Source: Flavobacteriales bacterium | Lineage (GTDB): Bacteria > Bacteroidota > Bacteroidia > Flavobacteriales > Schleiferiaceae | NCBI GenBank assembly: GCA_947464785.1 | Contig: CANHXZ010000002.1 | Span: forward strand, 1 to 48,605 | Length of the DNA: 48,605 bases | Reading direction: 5' to 3' | In this document: positions 1-9,554 of the stretch, piece after piece | Layout of the letters: each line of letters starts with the position of its first letter | How positions within the stretch are numbered: the stretch's first letter is position 1 | Program-made: the position numbers and the translations under genes | Notes under the pieces: model-generated | Database searches by the model: none | Seen by the model: the letters and a program-made list of their open reading frames with translations, nothing else | Told to the model about the DNA's origin: nothing

Positions 1-31
1 CTATAACGTCGTAAGGTCTTGAATCGAGCAT
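1..31 (-). CDS. mnmG: MnmG (GidA) tRNA uridine-5-carboxymethylaminomethyl modification enzyme, N-terminus only (runs off window)
   Basis: Reverse complement of 1-31 reads ATG CTC GAT TCA AGA CCT TAC GAC GTT ATA = MLDSRPYDVI, resembling the MnmG N-terminal start (..YDVIVVGAG..). Lies directly downstream of ybeY. Too short for the ORF track. Confidence 0.6.
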   Translation of the reverse strand, partial: MLDSRPYDVI

Positions 32-47
32 TGTTCCACGTGTAACA
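32..47. promoter_or_regulatory. parS-like palindrome TGTTCCACGTGTAACA (copy 1), abutting the mnmG start codon
   Basis: Read directly. Compared with the classical parS TGTTNCACGTGAAACA it differs at one position. Confidence 0.5.
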
Positions 48-79
48 TTAATGAGCGGGGCAAAAATACGGGCAATCCA

Positions 80-517
80 TCACTGTTCCACGTGTAACAA
101 AGCGTGTGGACGAACAGCTAAATAGTGATTCTCCAAGGCCCGCATCTGCATCTCTTCCTCTGATGATTTGTCTGCGTAACCACATGCATGAAGCACGGCA
201 TGCAAAACAACACGATCCACTTCATCTCCCAGGTCCGTAGTCAATCGTGAGGCGTTGTCCACAATGCGCTCCCAGCTCACCGCAACATCGGCAGAAATTC
301 TACTGCCCCGTGAGCGTTCAAAAGTGATGATGTCTGTATACGTGTCGTGGTCTAAAAACCGACGATTCAACACCAGAAGTTCGTCGTCGGTATGAAAGCG
401 GTAGTTGAAGTCACCAAGACGTTTGCCCTCTGATTCGGCAACTTCCTGCAACCAATCACCCCAATGCTTGCTGCGCTGAATCCAAAAATCAGGTAGAGAA
501 TCAAAAATCACGGCCAT
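80..517 (-). CDS. ybeY: Endoribonuclease YbeY (rRNA maturation)
   Basis: HAVLHACGYADK...MRALENHYL matches the YbeY metal-binding HxxxHxxGY signature. Internal ATG (MAVIFDS) chosen over 553. Confidence 0.9.
   Translation of the reverse strand: MAVIFDSLPDFWIQRSKHWGDWLQEVAESEGKRLGDFNYRFHTDDELLVLNRRFLDHDTYTDIITFERSRGSRISADVAVSWERIVDNASRLTTDLGDEVDRVVLHAVLHACGYADKSSEEEMQMRALENHYLAVRPHALLHVEQ
84..99. promoter_or_regulatory. parS-like palindrome TGTTCCACGTGTAACA (copy 2), inside the ybeY 3' end
   Basis: Identical 16-mer to 32-47, 52 bp away in the same orientation. Confidence 0.5.
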
Positions 518-3500
518 TTCTGCGGGGTATAATCCGGATAAAACAGGGGCCAACCGCGAAACACGGGCTGCGAAAAAACCCGGGAGTCAGGAGAAACGCC
601 CGAAGGATTGCTCATGGGGCGGTCTTTACCCACCTCCGATTGGCGTTTTTCATCTTCTTCCTCTTGTTTCTCTGCTCTCTCGAGCTCCAACAACTTAATA
701 TCCAACTTCTTAAGGGTTTGGTTCAGCTGCTGGGCGCTTGCATTCTTGATCAACTGGCGCTCCAATTCCTTCATCAATTCAGACGCCTCTTTTCCTGTGG
801 CACTGCCACCTTTGGAACGCTCCAGTTCGCGGCGCAAACGTTCCTGTTGCGCCAGTAAGGAGGCGCGTTGTGCTTGGTCCCCAGAGCTGCCGTCCGCTCC
901 AGACTTGCCTTGGTTGCCCTTCGGCTGTCCCGTTTCTCCAGGCTGCTGTCCCGCTTGTTGCCCCGGTTGCTGGCCTGACTGTTGTCCCGGGCGAGAACCC
1001 AATGATTTCATTTGCTCCGCCAACTGTCCTTGCATCTTTCGCATGCCCGAAGCCGAAGGCTTGCCGCTCCCCGGCTTGGAACAACTGCCGGTACCGTCCT
1101 TCTTCATGTTGGACAACTGCTGTTGCGCATTGTTCAAAGCCTCTTGAAACAATACCGCCAAATCATTGGACTCCTTCATGGCCTTCTGGAGCTGAACCCC
1201 AGCGTTTGAACCTTGACGTTCTTTCAAAAAAGATTTGGCCTGCATTCCATACGCCTGCAAATCCTCCACATGTTGTGAGGTCTTGGCGCCGATGTCCGGA
1301 CGCCGCATGCCGATTGCACGAAGGGTATCCCCCACGAGGCGCGTGCCTTCTTGCAGGCGTTGAAGTTCCTTTTGCCACTGAGCATAATTAGGGTCTGCCG
1401 GAACGGCAACCGAAGTGCGGTCGGACAAGCGCTCCAGTCCAAAACTCACCTGCAGTAAATTGTCGATGAGTTGCTTTAAACTCTTGATTTCCTCTTCCGT
1501 CTTGGATTCCTGCGATTCTTGCATCTTCTGACGCATTTGCTGCGCCGCTTTCTTCAAGCTTTCTGAGGCTTTCGCTTGGTCCTTGTTGGAAGGGTTCGAT
1601 TGCTTTTTCAAGGCATCCTGTTCGGTCTTGGCTTGTTCCAGTTCGTCCGAGTTGTGTTTCTCGCTCAGCTCCTGGGTTTCTTCGGCCAATTCTTTTTGCA
1701 AAGCCTGTTCGTCGACATCCGTCCGTTCGGACAGTTTCTTCTGGTCCTCAGACAATCGTTCCAAGGCCTGAATGGCGAGCAGCTGCTCTTGATCCTTAAG
1801 CAATTGCTCCAACAAAGCTTCCAAACGTTGCAAGGACGCCGCAGACTTTTGGGTGGTTGCGTTTTGCTCTGAGCGTTGCATCTGCTGCAGCAATTCCTCA
1901 ATCTGTTGGCGTTTGTCCTCCCACAGCTTTTCCTGAGCCATTCGGTCTGCGTTCGGAATCTTCAGGGCCTGAACGGCCTTTTCCAAAGACTTCATCTGCT
2001 CCAAGGCACGTTCCTTGAATTCGGCTTCTGCTTGCTTTTGCACTAGCTCCGACTCCACATTCTTCCTTTGGGTTTGCCTTCTTCGTTCTTCGGCCGAGCG
2101 CTTGTTGAGTTGGTCGGCACTTCGACGGGTCATCTCCGCTTGCTGCGCCAAGGAGCGAACTGCTGATGCTGCAGCCAATTGTTGGTCCTGAGCACCAAAA
2201 CGGGGTTTTACAAAAACCACAGGTTGCGAGCGTTGTCCTTTGCTGTCCACGGCATAGGCCGTCCAGGATTCGCGAGAGCCTTGCAAAGACATGGAAAAAG
2301 TTCCTGTAGCAACGGGAACACGACCCATTTTTTGCTCGCTTCTGCCCAAAACAACGCGAGCCAAACCGCGATCGTCCTCAGCGCGCCAAACCGCGCGCAC
2401 CGTAGCGGACAAGGAGTCGATGGTCCAATCAACAGACAGTACAGGCGGTGCGTCTGGAATCGCTCGAACGTGCAGGAACCCTCCGGATTTCCAACGTCCC
2501 AATGCGCCCTTTGCCAACAACTCTACTTTGGCGGATTGATCCACAACAAAAGACCCACTGAATGGAGCGGCCGTTGCGGGTCCTTCCGTCTTATTCCAGT
2601 CCCAACGAACCAACTCGGCATGATCCGCTTCCAATTCCCAACGGACCACAGAACCCACAGAACATTCCAAATCCTGAAGTCCTTGAACCAGTCGTTCCTT
2701 TTCTCCCGTGTAAGCAGGAGGTACAATACGGAAACGGATGGAGTTCCATGCTACTGCTGGAACCCAAGCAACGCGTTTCACTTCCCATCGGTAGTCGCCA
2801 AAAAGAAGTATCCACTCTTGATCCTCAGAATCCATACGAGCGACCCACTGAAACGAACCGTCGGACTGCTTCTGGCCCACCAAACGTTTGCCGTTGACCT
2901 CCGCAGACCAAGACTCCACCTGCACCCCAATGGGCTTGGCTCGTACAACAACATTCTGTCCTTCCTCTGCACGGATGGGGGCTTTCCATTCCACCTCAAA
3001 GGGGGGAGGAGGAGTAAACGTTTCGTCCCATGCCAACAAGCGTTGCTGCGCAAATTTAGTAGGTTGGTACTGTGCCGATATTCCTAAAAAAACAAGTAAA
3101 ACTGCCAAAACCGCCGCGTAGGGACGTAGCGTTGCCCAGGAAAATCGTTCCCAAATGGGGAATTTAACCGCTTGCTCCAAGCGCTCCTCCACGGCGCGCT
3201 GGATGCGGACCGTCGAACCCATAAGTTCTAACTGATAGGCATTGAGTAACTTATCGTCTAATTCAGGGAAACGGGCACCCAATTCTCGGGCACAATTCTC
3301 CAAAGAAAAATAAGTTCCCCTTAGAAAGCGAACCGCTGGAAGTACCAACGTCCAGACGATGGCTGTTAAAAGAGTTGCAGCCGAAAGGAGTAAAGCACCA
3401 ATCTTAACAGTGGGAGCTAAATAAAAACCAACCTCGGCCGCTAAAAAGAGCAGCCAGAGCAGGATGATGGAAGCAAACAACAAGAGCGCATTCACCAACA

Positions 3501-3561
3501 AGCCGTGCCGAAAACGGCGCAGACGGTAGGTGTGCAACCACTGTGCAGCTGATTGCATCAA
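508..3561 (-). CDS. DUF4175-family membrane protein with coiled-coil and GQQPGQQ low-complexity region
   Basis: 1017 aa, two N-terminal TM segments, long Q/E/K coiled-coil; position upstream of ybeY is typical in Bacteroidota. Confidence 0.75.
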   Translation of the reverse strand: MMQSAAQWLHTYRLRRFRHGLLVNALLLFASIILLWLLFLAAEVGFYLAPTVKIGALLLSAATLLTAIVWTLVLPAVRFLRGTYFSLENCARELGARFPELDDKLLNAYQLELMGSTVRIQRAVEERLEQAVKFPIWERFSWATLRPYAAVLAVLLVFLGISAQYQPTKFAQQRLLAWDETFTPPPPFEVEWKAPIRAEEGQNVVVRAKPIGVQVESWSAEVNGKRLVGQKQSDGSFQWVARMDSEDQEWILLFGDYRWEVKRVAWVPAVAWNSIRFRIVPPAYTGEKERLVQGLQDLECSVGSVVRWELEADHAELVRWDWNKTEGPATAAPFSGSFVVDQSAKVELLAKGALGRWKSGGFLHVRAIPDAPPVLSVDWTIDSLSATVRAVWRAEDDRGLARVVLGRSEQKMGRVPVATGTFSMSLQGSRESWTAYAVDSKGQRSQPVVFVKPRFGAQDQQLAAASAVRSLAQQAEMTRRSADQLNKRSAEERRRQTQRKNVESELVQKQAEAEFKERALEQMKSLEKAVQALKIPNADRMAQEKLWEDKRQQIEELLQQMQRSEQNATTQKSAASLQRLEALLEQLLKDQEQLLAIQALERLSEDQKKLSERTDVDEQALQKELAEETQELSEKHNSDELEQAKTEQDALKKQSNPSNKDQAKASESLKKAAQQMRQKMQESQESKTEEEIKSLKQLIDNLLQVSFGLERLSDRTSVAVPADPNYAQWQKELQRLQEGTRLVGDTLRAIGMRRPDIGAKTSQHVEDLQAYGMQAKSFLKERQGSNAGVQLQKAMKESNDLAVLFQEALNNAQQQLSNMKKDGTGSCSKPGSGKPSASGMRKMQGQLAEQMKSLGSRPGQQSGQQPGQQAGQQPGETGQPKGNQGKSGADGSSGDQAQRASLLAQQERLRRELERSKGGSATGKEASELMKELERQLIKNASAQQLNQTLKKLDIKLLELERAEKQEEEDEKRQSEVGKDRPMSNPSGVSPDSRVFSQPVFRGWPLFYPDYTPQKWP

Positions 3562-3989
3562 GCGCAGGGAATTTTAGCAACACGGTCCTCGTGACGACCT
3601 CCTTCAAATTCCGCTTCCAAAAATGCTGCTACACAAGCAAAGGCAACCGCCGGCTCAATGAACCGAGCGGGGATAACCAATACATTGGCATCGTTGTGTT
3701 CGCGTGCCAAGGCCCCTAATTCCGGAAGCCAACACAAAGCGGCACGAATGCCTTGGTGCTTGTTCGCCGTCATGGCAATGCCGTTGCCGGAACCGCACAA
3801 AAGAATGCCCAAATCTGCATCGCCTGATTCCAAGTCTTTTGCAACCGGATGCGCATGATCTGGGTAATCCACGCGATCGGAAGAATAAGCACCGTGGTCC
3901 AGCACGGTATGCCCTTCTTCCAGCAGCAAGTGCTTGATTTTCTCTTTGAGTTCAAAACCTGCGTGATCGGCACCAATAGCTATGTTCAT
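3558..3989 (-). CDS. rpiB: Ribose-5-phosphate isomerase B
   Basis: MNIAIGADHAGFELKEKIK...GILLCGSGNGIAMTANKHQGIRAALCW is the RpiB signature. ATGA overlap with DUF4175. Confidence 0.95.
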   Translation of the reverse strand: MNIAIGADHAGFELKEKIKHLLLEEGHTVLDHGAYSSDRVDYPDHAHPVAKDLESGDADLGILLCGSGNGIAMTANKHQGIRAALCWLPELGALAREHNDANVLVIPARFIEPAVAFACVAAFLEAEFEGGRHEDRVAKIPCA

Positions 3990-4312
3990 AACCTGTGAAC
4001 TTGTGTGAATAAGTCAATACAAAAATTAGACCCTGTAAAATTACCCCACTTTATCCACAACCGCACGACCAAAAGTGGAGGTAAAAGATTTTAACGAATA
4101 AATCCAAACGACACTTTCAACAGCTGCTCATAAACTAAGCGTGCAACTAGTAAAATGCTTGATTCAAAAGGCAATCGTCACCGCTTGATGTGTTCATAAT
4201 CTGTTCACAAAGTCAGAAATGCGTTGAAAAGAAAAAGGGGGACAAAAGTTATCCCCCTTATGAACCGACTATTAAAAACAAGAAGATTCTATTTTAAAAA
4301 AGTTTTTAGTGT
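3990..4312. other. Candidate replication origin (oriC): AT-rich intergenic region with DnaA boxes
   Basis: TTATCCACA at 4051-4059 (+); TTATTCACA at 4004-4012 (-); weaker CTGTTCACA at 4201-4209. Strongly AT-rich flank 4271-4320 (attaaaaacaagaagattctattttaaaaaagtttttagtg). Confidence 0.45.
4230..4260 (-). terminator. Rho-independent terminator of the aldehyde dehydrogenase gene
   Basis: Minus strand AAGGGGG ATAACTTTTGT CCCCCTT TTTCTTTTC: 7-bp stem followed by a T tract, just after the stop at 4313. Confidence 0.7.
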
Positions 4313-5851
4313 TTATTCAATGTTGAAAACGATGCCTTGCGCCAATGGAAGGTTGTTTCCGTAGTTGAGCGTGTTGGTTTGGCGACGCATGTACGCCTTC
4401 CAGCTGTCCGATCCGGATTCGCGTCCGCCGCCCGTTTCCTTTTCACCGCCAAAAGCGCCGCCAATTTCAGCACCGCTGGTGCCAATGTTTACGTTGGCGA
4501 TGCCGCAGTCGGACCCGGCTGCAGACAAGAAGGTGTGTGCCTCGCGCATGTTGAGGGTCATGATGGCCGACGAGAGACCTTGCGGTACTCCGTTTTGCAA
4601 TGCAATGGCTTCTTCCAGGGTGGAGTAGGTCATGACGTACAAAATGGGCGCAAACGTTTCGTGCTGCACAATGGCGTAGTGGTTTTCCACGCGGGCAATG
4701 GCCGGTTTCACGTAGCATCCGCTTTCGTATCCGGGACCGCTAAGCACGCCACCTTCTACCAAGATGCTTCCGCCTTCGCGCACTACTTCCGTTAATGCAC
4801 GTTGGTATTGAGCTACGGCTGCCGAATCGATCAAAGGACCTACGTGTACACTAGGATCCAAGGGATTACCAACGGTCAATTGGCTGTAGGCTTTTTTCAA
4901 AACGTCCACCAATTTATCCACAATTGATTCGTGAACAATCAATCGTCGGGTACTGGTGCAGCGCTGACCGGCGGTACCTACGGCGCCAAAGACCGTACCA
5001 ATGACGGTCATTTTGAGGTCTGCCTCTGGAGTAACGATGATGGCGTTGTTGCCGCCCAATTCCAAAATAGTGCGTCCAAAACGCTCCGCAACCACGGCGC
5101 CAACTTTACGTCCCATAGCCGTGGAACCTGTTGCGGAAACCAAGGGAACGCGCGCATCTGCGGTCATCCACTGGCCTACTTCAACGGCACCGGTAACAAT
5201 GGTGCTGATGCCCTCTGGAAGGTTGTTGGCTTCCGCAACTTGATTCCAAAGGTGTTGGCACGCAACGGCGCACAAAGGTGCTTTTTCAGAAGCTTTCCAT
5301 ACCACGACGTCGCCACAAACCCAAGCCAGGGCTGCGTTCCAACTCCACACGGCTACCGGAAAATTGAAGGCACTGATGACGCCCACAATACCCAAGGGGT
5401 GCCATTGCTCCATCATGTGGTGGTTGGGACGTTCGCTTTGAATGGTTAAGCCGGTCAGTTGCCGCGACAAGCCAACGGCGTAGTCGCAGATGTCGATCAT
5501 TTCTTGGACTTCACCCCAACCTTCTTGGAGGGATTTCCCCATTTCGTAGCTCACCAATTTTCCGAGTAAATCCTTGTTGGCGCGCAAGACGTCGCCAAAT
5601 TGACGCACGTATTCACCGCGTTTGGGTGCCGGAATGGTGCGCCAGTGAATAAAAGCGGCGTGCGCTTTTTCCAGTGCCGCGTCGTATTCCGCCCGCGTGG
5701 TGGTGCTTACTTCACCGATGGCTTTGCCGTCCACCGGGGAATAACTGGTTAGCGAAGATCCTGCGTTGGAAGATTGACGACCGGTCCAGGTGCCCGCGTT
5801 GGTGGGTTTCAAACCCAGCGCGGAAAAGTCAGTAATAGAGTATGTTGCCAT
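4313..5851 (-). CDS. Aldehyde dehydrogenase (ALDH7 / aminoadipate-semialdehyde dehydrogenase type)
   Basis: WNFPVAVWSWNAALAWVCGD, LELGGNNAIIV, GTAGQRCTSTRR motifs. Start at MATYSITDF (5851); the track's upstream extension runs through the tRNA. Confidence 0.9.
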   Translation of the reverse strand: MATYSITDFSALGLKPTNAGTWTGRQSSNAGSSLTSYSPVDGKAIGEVSTTTRAEYDAALEKAHAAFIHWRTIPAPKRGEYVRQFGDVLRANKDLLGKLVSYEMGKSLQEGWGEVQEMIDICDYAVGLSRQLTGLTIQSERPNHHMMEQWHPLGIVGVISAFNFPVAVWSWNAALAWVCGDVVVWKASEKAPLCAVACQHLWNQVAEANNLPEGISTIVTGAVEVGQWMTADARVPLVSATGSTAMGRKVGAVVAERFGRTILELGGNNAIIVTPEADLKMTVIGTVFGAVGTAGQRCTSTRRLIVHESIVDKLVDVLKKAYSQLTVGNPLDPSVHVGPLIDSAAVAQYQRALTEVVREGGSILVEGGVLSGPGYESGCYVKPAIARVENHYAIVQHETFAPILYVMTYSTLEEAIALQNGVPQGLSSAIMTLNMREAHTFLSAAGSDCGIANVNIGTSGAEIGGAFGGEKETGGGRESGSDSWKAYMRRQTNTLNYGNNLPLAQGIVFNIE

Positions 5852-5855
5852 GGGG

Positions 5856-5863
5856 CAAAGGTA
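5856..5863 (-). promoter_or_regulatory. Bacteroidota -7 promoter TACCTTTG, 4 nt from the ATG
   Basis: Minus strand GTACCTTTGCCCCATG. Confidence 0.65.
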
Positions 5864-5911
5864 CGCAACGGGCAACGTGTGCCGTTGGAACCAGTGCAGC
5901 GGCGGGTGCGG

Positions 5912-5946
5912 CAAAAAAAAACCCCGCCAGAGGCGGGGAAAAAAAA
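5912..5946 (-). terminator. Intrinsic terminator downstream of tRNA-Cys
   Basis: Minus strand TTTTTTTTCCCCGCCTCTGGCGGGGTTTTTTTTT. Confidence 0.85.
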
Positions 5947-5947
5947 G

Positions 5948-6018
5948 AGGTCTCGAGCGGATTCGAACCGCTGTAGCAGCTTTTGCAGAGCTGAGCCTAG
6001 CCACTCGGCCACGAGACC
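5948..6018 (-). tRNA. tRNA-Cys (anticodon GCA)
   Basis: Minus strand GGTCTCGTGGCCGAGTGGCTAGGCTCAGCTCTGCAAAAGCTGCTACAGCGGTTCGAATCCGCTCGAGACCT. 7-bp acceptor stem, anticodon loop CTGCAAA, T-arm GGTTCGAATCC, discriminator U as expected for Cys. Confidence 0.95.
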
Positions 6019-6034
6019 AATTTTGAGCGGACTG

Positions 6035-6042
6035 CAAAGATA
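6035..6042 (-). promoter_or_regulatory. -7 promoter TATCTTTG of tRNA-Cys
   Basis: Minus strand GCGTATCTTTGCAG, 16 nt upstream of the mature tRNA 5' end. Confidence 0.65.
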
Positions 6043-6084
6043 CGCAATTGTTGCGAATTGCGCTTTATTACAAGGTTTCGTTCG

Positions 6085-6456
6085 TCAGCGAAGCGGGGAT
6101 CCGTCGGGACGAAACTCCATTTGAACCGTTACGCGTTCCACATCCGCGTCTATGGGCGGGCTGAGTTTGGCCACCCGAACTTGTGCCCAATTCACGGAGG
6201 GTGCTTCGCGCAGGATGCGCTCGCCAATGCGCAAGACAACAGTCTCCAGCAACTGCGCCCGAACGGCCATTTCTTCGCGCGCAATGCGGGCGAGCAGGAC
6301 GTAATCCACGGTGTCTTTTAATAGATCCGTTTGTGCGCTGCGTTCGTCGGAAACCTCCACCGCCAAATCCACGTGGTAGTGGGATCCTATTTGTGCTTCT
6401 TCGGGAAGGCAGCCGTGGTAGGCGTACAGCCTTTGTTGGGTCACCTCAATGCGCAC
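6085..6456 (-). CDS. folB: Dihydroneopterin aldolase
   Basis: [34 protein letters not shown]... FolB-like. Likely GTG start, overlapping the gltX end. Confidence 0.85.
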   Translation of the reverse strand: MRIEVTQQRLYAYHGCLPEEAQIGSHYHVDLAVEVSDERSAQTDLLKDTVDYVLLARIAREEMAVRAQLLETVVLRIGERILREAPSVNWAQVRVAKLSPPIDADVERVTVQMEFRPDGSPLR

Positions 6457-7969
6457 GGCAAATGCTTTCGATGCGTTCCAGAGATTCTTCTTTGCCCAGC
6501 AGCCCCATGGTTTCAAAGACCGACGGTCCTACCGTAACGCCCGTGATGGCCAAACGCAAAACAGGACCCAGCTGACCGAAGCCTTGACCGGATTCTGCCA
6601 AGTAGGATTTAAAGTTGGATTCCAGGGCGTCGGCGGCAAAGGGTTCCACCGCGGCGAAGCGTTGCGCCAAGGCGCGCAGGTGCTCTGCGGAGGTGTCCGT
6701 CCATTTCTTGCCCATCATTTCGGGGTCGTACCCGTGGGGAGCGTGGAACAGATAGGGTCCATTTTCGTAGACATCTTGCGGGAATACGGCGCGGTCCAAC
6801 AACAAAGAGCAGGCGCCTTCCAGCACCTGGGGAGCGGGAACAGCAACGCCCCGACGGGTCAAGTCTGCAGCCACTTTTTGGGCGAGTTCCGCAGCGGGAA
6901 GGGCGCGCAAAAATTGCTGGTTGAACCACTTGGCTTTTTCAAAGTCAAAACGCGCACCGGCTTTGTGCACCTTGTCCAAGTTGAAGGCCTCTACGAGTTC
7001 CGCCAGCGAGAACAATTCACGGTTGTCGCCGGGGTTCCAGCCCAAAAAGGCCAACATATTGGTGAAGGCTTCCGGCAAAAAGCCGCGCTCGCGGTAGCCG
7101 CTGGAGACCTCGCCGGTTTCCGGGCTGACCCAGTACAGGGGAAATACGGGGAAGCCCAGTCGATCGCCGTCGCGCTTGGAAAGTTTTCCGTTTCCGTCCG
7201 GGCGGAGGAGCAGGGGCAAGTGGGCAAACTCAGGAGCTTCCCAGTCAAAGAATCGGTACAACAGAATGTGCAGCGGTGCGGAAGGAAGCCACTCTTCGCC
7301 GCGAATGACGTGGGAAATGTCCATGAGCCGGTCGTCCACCACGTTGGCCAAGTGGTAGGTGGGCATGCCGTCGCCCTTGAGCAAGACTTTGTCGTCCAAA
7401 TTCAAGGTGTTCACACTGACCCAACCCCGAATGCGGTCTTGAAATTTAACTTCTTCGTTGCGCGGCAATTTGACGCGGATCACGTACGGTTCACCCGCAG
7501 CCAGCCGACGCTCCACGTCTTCTGCCGGAAGGGTCAGGCTGTTTTTCATGGCCGTCCGCGTGATGCTGTTGTACTGCCAGTTGGGATTGCCCGCGGCCTT
7601 AGCGCGTTCGCGAACCAACTCCAGGTCTTCCGGGGTGTCAAACGCGTAGTACGCGTTGCCGTCGGCGATCAGTTGATCGGCGTATTGGCGGTACATGGGT
7701 TTGCGCTCGGATTGGCGGTACGGTGCATGGGGTCCGCCCACGCCTTGGCCCTCGTCGGGCGAAATGCCGCACCAAGCCAGCGCCTCCAAAATGTACTCTT
7801 CCGCACCCGGGACAAAGCGATTTTGGTCCGTGTCTTCAATGCGCAGCAGGAATTTGCCGCCGTGTTGCTTGGCAAACAGGTAGTTGTACAGGGCCGTGCG
7901 AACGCCACCCATGTGGAGTGGGCCGGTAGGGCTGGGGGCGAATCGAACGCGAACGGGACGTGAAGACAT
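6446..7969 (-). CDS. gltX: Glutamyl-tRNA synthetase
   Basis: [36 protein letters not shown]. Start MSSRPVRV. Confidence 0.97.
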   Translation of the reverse strand: MSSRPVRVRFAPSPTGPLHMGGVRTALYNYLFAKQHGGKFLLRIEDTDQNRFVPGAEEYILEALAWCGISPDEGQGVGGPHAPYRQSERKPMYRQYADQLIADGNAYYAFDTPEDLELVRERAKAAGNPNWQYNSITRTAMKNSLTLPAEDVERRLAAGEPYVIRVKLPRNEEVKFQDRIRGWVSVNTLNLDDKVLLKGDGMPTYHLANVVDDRLMDISHVIRGEEWLPSAPLHILLYRFFDWEAPEFAHLPLLLRPDGNGKLSKRDGDRLGFPVFPLYWVSPETGEVSSGYRERGFLPEAFTNMLAFLGWNPGDNRELFSLAELVEAFNLDKVHKAGARFDFEKAKWFNQQFLRALPAAELAQKVAADLTRRGVAVPAPQVLEGACSLLLDRAVFPQDVYENGPYLFHAPHGYDPEMMGKKWTDTSAEHLRALAQRFAAVEPFAADALESNFKSYLAESGQGFGQLGPVLRLAITGVTVGPSVFETMGLLGKEESLERIESICRAH

Positions 7970-7989
7970 AAGGTTTTCCTTGAGGGGCA

Positions 7990-7997
7990 CAAAGATA
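7990..7997 (-). promoter_or_regulatory. -7 element TATCTTTG for gltX
   Basis: Minus strand CTATCTTTGTGCCCC, 20 nt before the ATG. Confidence 0.55.
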
Positions 7998-8016
7998 GCC
8001 CACCGCGTACAATCGC

Positions 8017-8024
8017 TATCTTTG
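8017..8024 (+). promoter_or_regulatory. -7 element TATCTTTG for lysS (divergent with gltX)
   Basis: cgcTATCTTTGccgcctATG, 6 nt before the ATG. Confidence 0.6.
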
Positions 8025-8030
8025 CCGCCT

Positions 8031-9551
8031 ATGGAGCGCACCCTCAACGAACAAGAACAGTTTCGCCGCGAGTCCTTGGCCCAACTGCGGGCTTTGGGCA
8101 TTGAACCCTACCCGGCCGCGTCGTACCCCATTACGCACACGGCCGAAGAACTATTGAACGGCTACGAGGCCAATCCGGACGCCTTCTCCAAGGTGTGCGT
8201 GGCGGGTCGGTTGATGGCCCGACGGATCATGGGCAAGGCTTCTTTTGCCGTACTCAAAGACAGTTCCGCTCGCATACAGGTGTACCTGAACCGCGACGAG
8301 TTGTGCCCGGGCGAAAACAAGGACCTGTACAACGAGGTGTTCAAGAAGCTCTTGGACATGGGCGACTTTGTGGGTGTGGAAGGACACGTGTTCAAAACCC
8401 AAACCGGCGAGATTTCCGTTCACGCAACGTCGCTGACGGTGTTGAGCAAATCGTTGCGCCCGCTGCCCGTGGTGAAAACGGATGCAGACGGCACGGTATA
8501 CGATGCCTTTTCCGATCCGGAGCTGCGCTACCGCCAACGCTACGTGGATTTGGTGGTGAACGAAGGCGTGAAAGACGTTTTTGTGAAGCGCACCAAAATC
8601 TTCAACACCATGCGCAAGGTATTTGACCGCGCGGGTTATTTGGAGGTGGAAACGCCCGTTTTGCAGCCCATTCCCGGTGGTGCCACCGCGCGCCCCTTTA
8701 TTACGCACCACAACGCCTTGGACATGCCGCTTTATTTGCGCATCGCCAACGAACTGTACTTGAAGCGCTTGATTGTGGGTGGGTTCGACGGCGTCTACGA
8801 GTTTGCCAAGGATTTCCGGAACGAAGGAATGGACCGGACGCACAATCCGGAGTTCACCGTGATGGAAATTTACGTGGCCTACAAAGATTACCGGTGGATG
8901 ATGCAGTTCACGGAGTCTTTGTTGGAAGAAGTGGTTCGCGAAGTGACGGGCGGCTCCGTGGAAGTACAGGTGGGCCAACGCACTATTTCATTTCAGGCGC
9001 CGTTCCCGCGGGTGCCCATTTTGGAAGCCATTCGCGTGCACACCGGCCACGACTTAAACGGCAAGTCCGAGGACGAGGTTCGAACCGTTGCGCGCACTTT
9101 GGGCGTGGAGGTGAAGCCGGAAATGGGCTTGGGCAAGTTGATCGACGAAATCTTTGGCGAAAAGTGCGAGCACCACTACGTGCAGCCTACGTTCATTACG
9201 GATTACCCCATTGAGATGTCTCCCTTGTGCAAGCGCCACCGAGACAATCCAGCGTTGACGGAGCGTTTTGAGTTGTTTGTAAACGGGAAGGAGTTGGCCA
9301 ACGCGTACAGCGAGTTGAACGATCCCATCGACCAACGCGAGCGATTTGAGGAGCAGTTGAAGTTGTCCGAAAAGGGCGACGACGAGGCGATGTTCATTGA
9401 TCAGGACTTTTTGCGCGCCTTGGAGTACGGCATGCCGCCCACCGCGGGCATGGGCATTGGAATGGACCGTTTGACGATGTTGTTGACGAACCAGAGCAGC
9501 ATCCAGGAGGTTTTGTTTTTCCCGCAAATGCGTCCCGAAAAGGTCGATTAA
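8031..9551 (+). CDS. lysS: Lysyl-tRNA synthetase, class II
   Basis: [24 protein letters not shown] and [31 protein letters not shown] motifs. Confidence 0.97.
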   Translation: MERTLNEQEQFRRESLAQLRALGIEPYPAASYPITHTAEELLNGYEANPDAFSKVCVAGRLMARRIMGKASFAVLKDSSARIQVYLNRDELCPGENKDLYNEVFKKLLDMGDFVGVEGHVFKTQTGEISVHATSLTVLSKSLRPLPVVKTDADGTVYDAFSDPELRYRQRYVDLVVNEGVKDVFVKRTKIFNTMRKVFDRAGYLEVETPVLQPIPGGATARPFITHHNALDMPLYLRIANELYLKRLIVGGFDGVYEFAKDFRNEGMDRTHNPEFTVMEIYVAYKDYRWMMQFTESLLEEVVREVTGGSVEVQVGQRTISFQAPFPRVPILEAIRVHTGHDLNGKSEDEVRTVARTLGVEVKPEMGLGKLIDEIFGEKCEHHYVQPTFITDYPIEMSPLCKRHRDNPALTERFELFVNGKELANAYSELNDPIDQRERFEEQLKLSEKGDDEAMFIDQDFLRALEYGMPPTAGMGIGMDRLTMLLTNQSSIQEVLFFPQMRPEKVD

Positions 9552-9554
9552 TAG

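Noticed and set aside
5852-6037. N-terminal extension of the ALDH ORF
   Set aside because: Runs through tRNA-Cys and its terminator; MATYSITDF with a -7 box 4 nt upstream is the better start.
6449-7963. 504-aa + strand ORF opposite gltX
   Set aside because: Mirror ORF from codon bias; gltX on the opposite strand is unambiguous.
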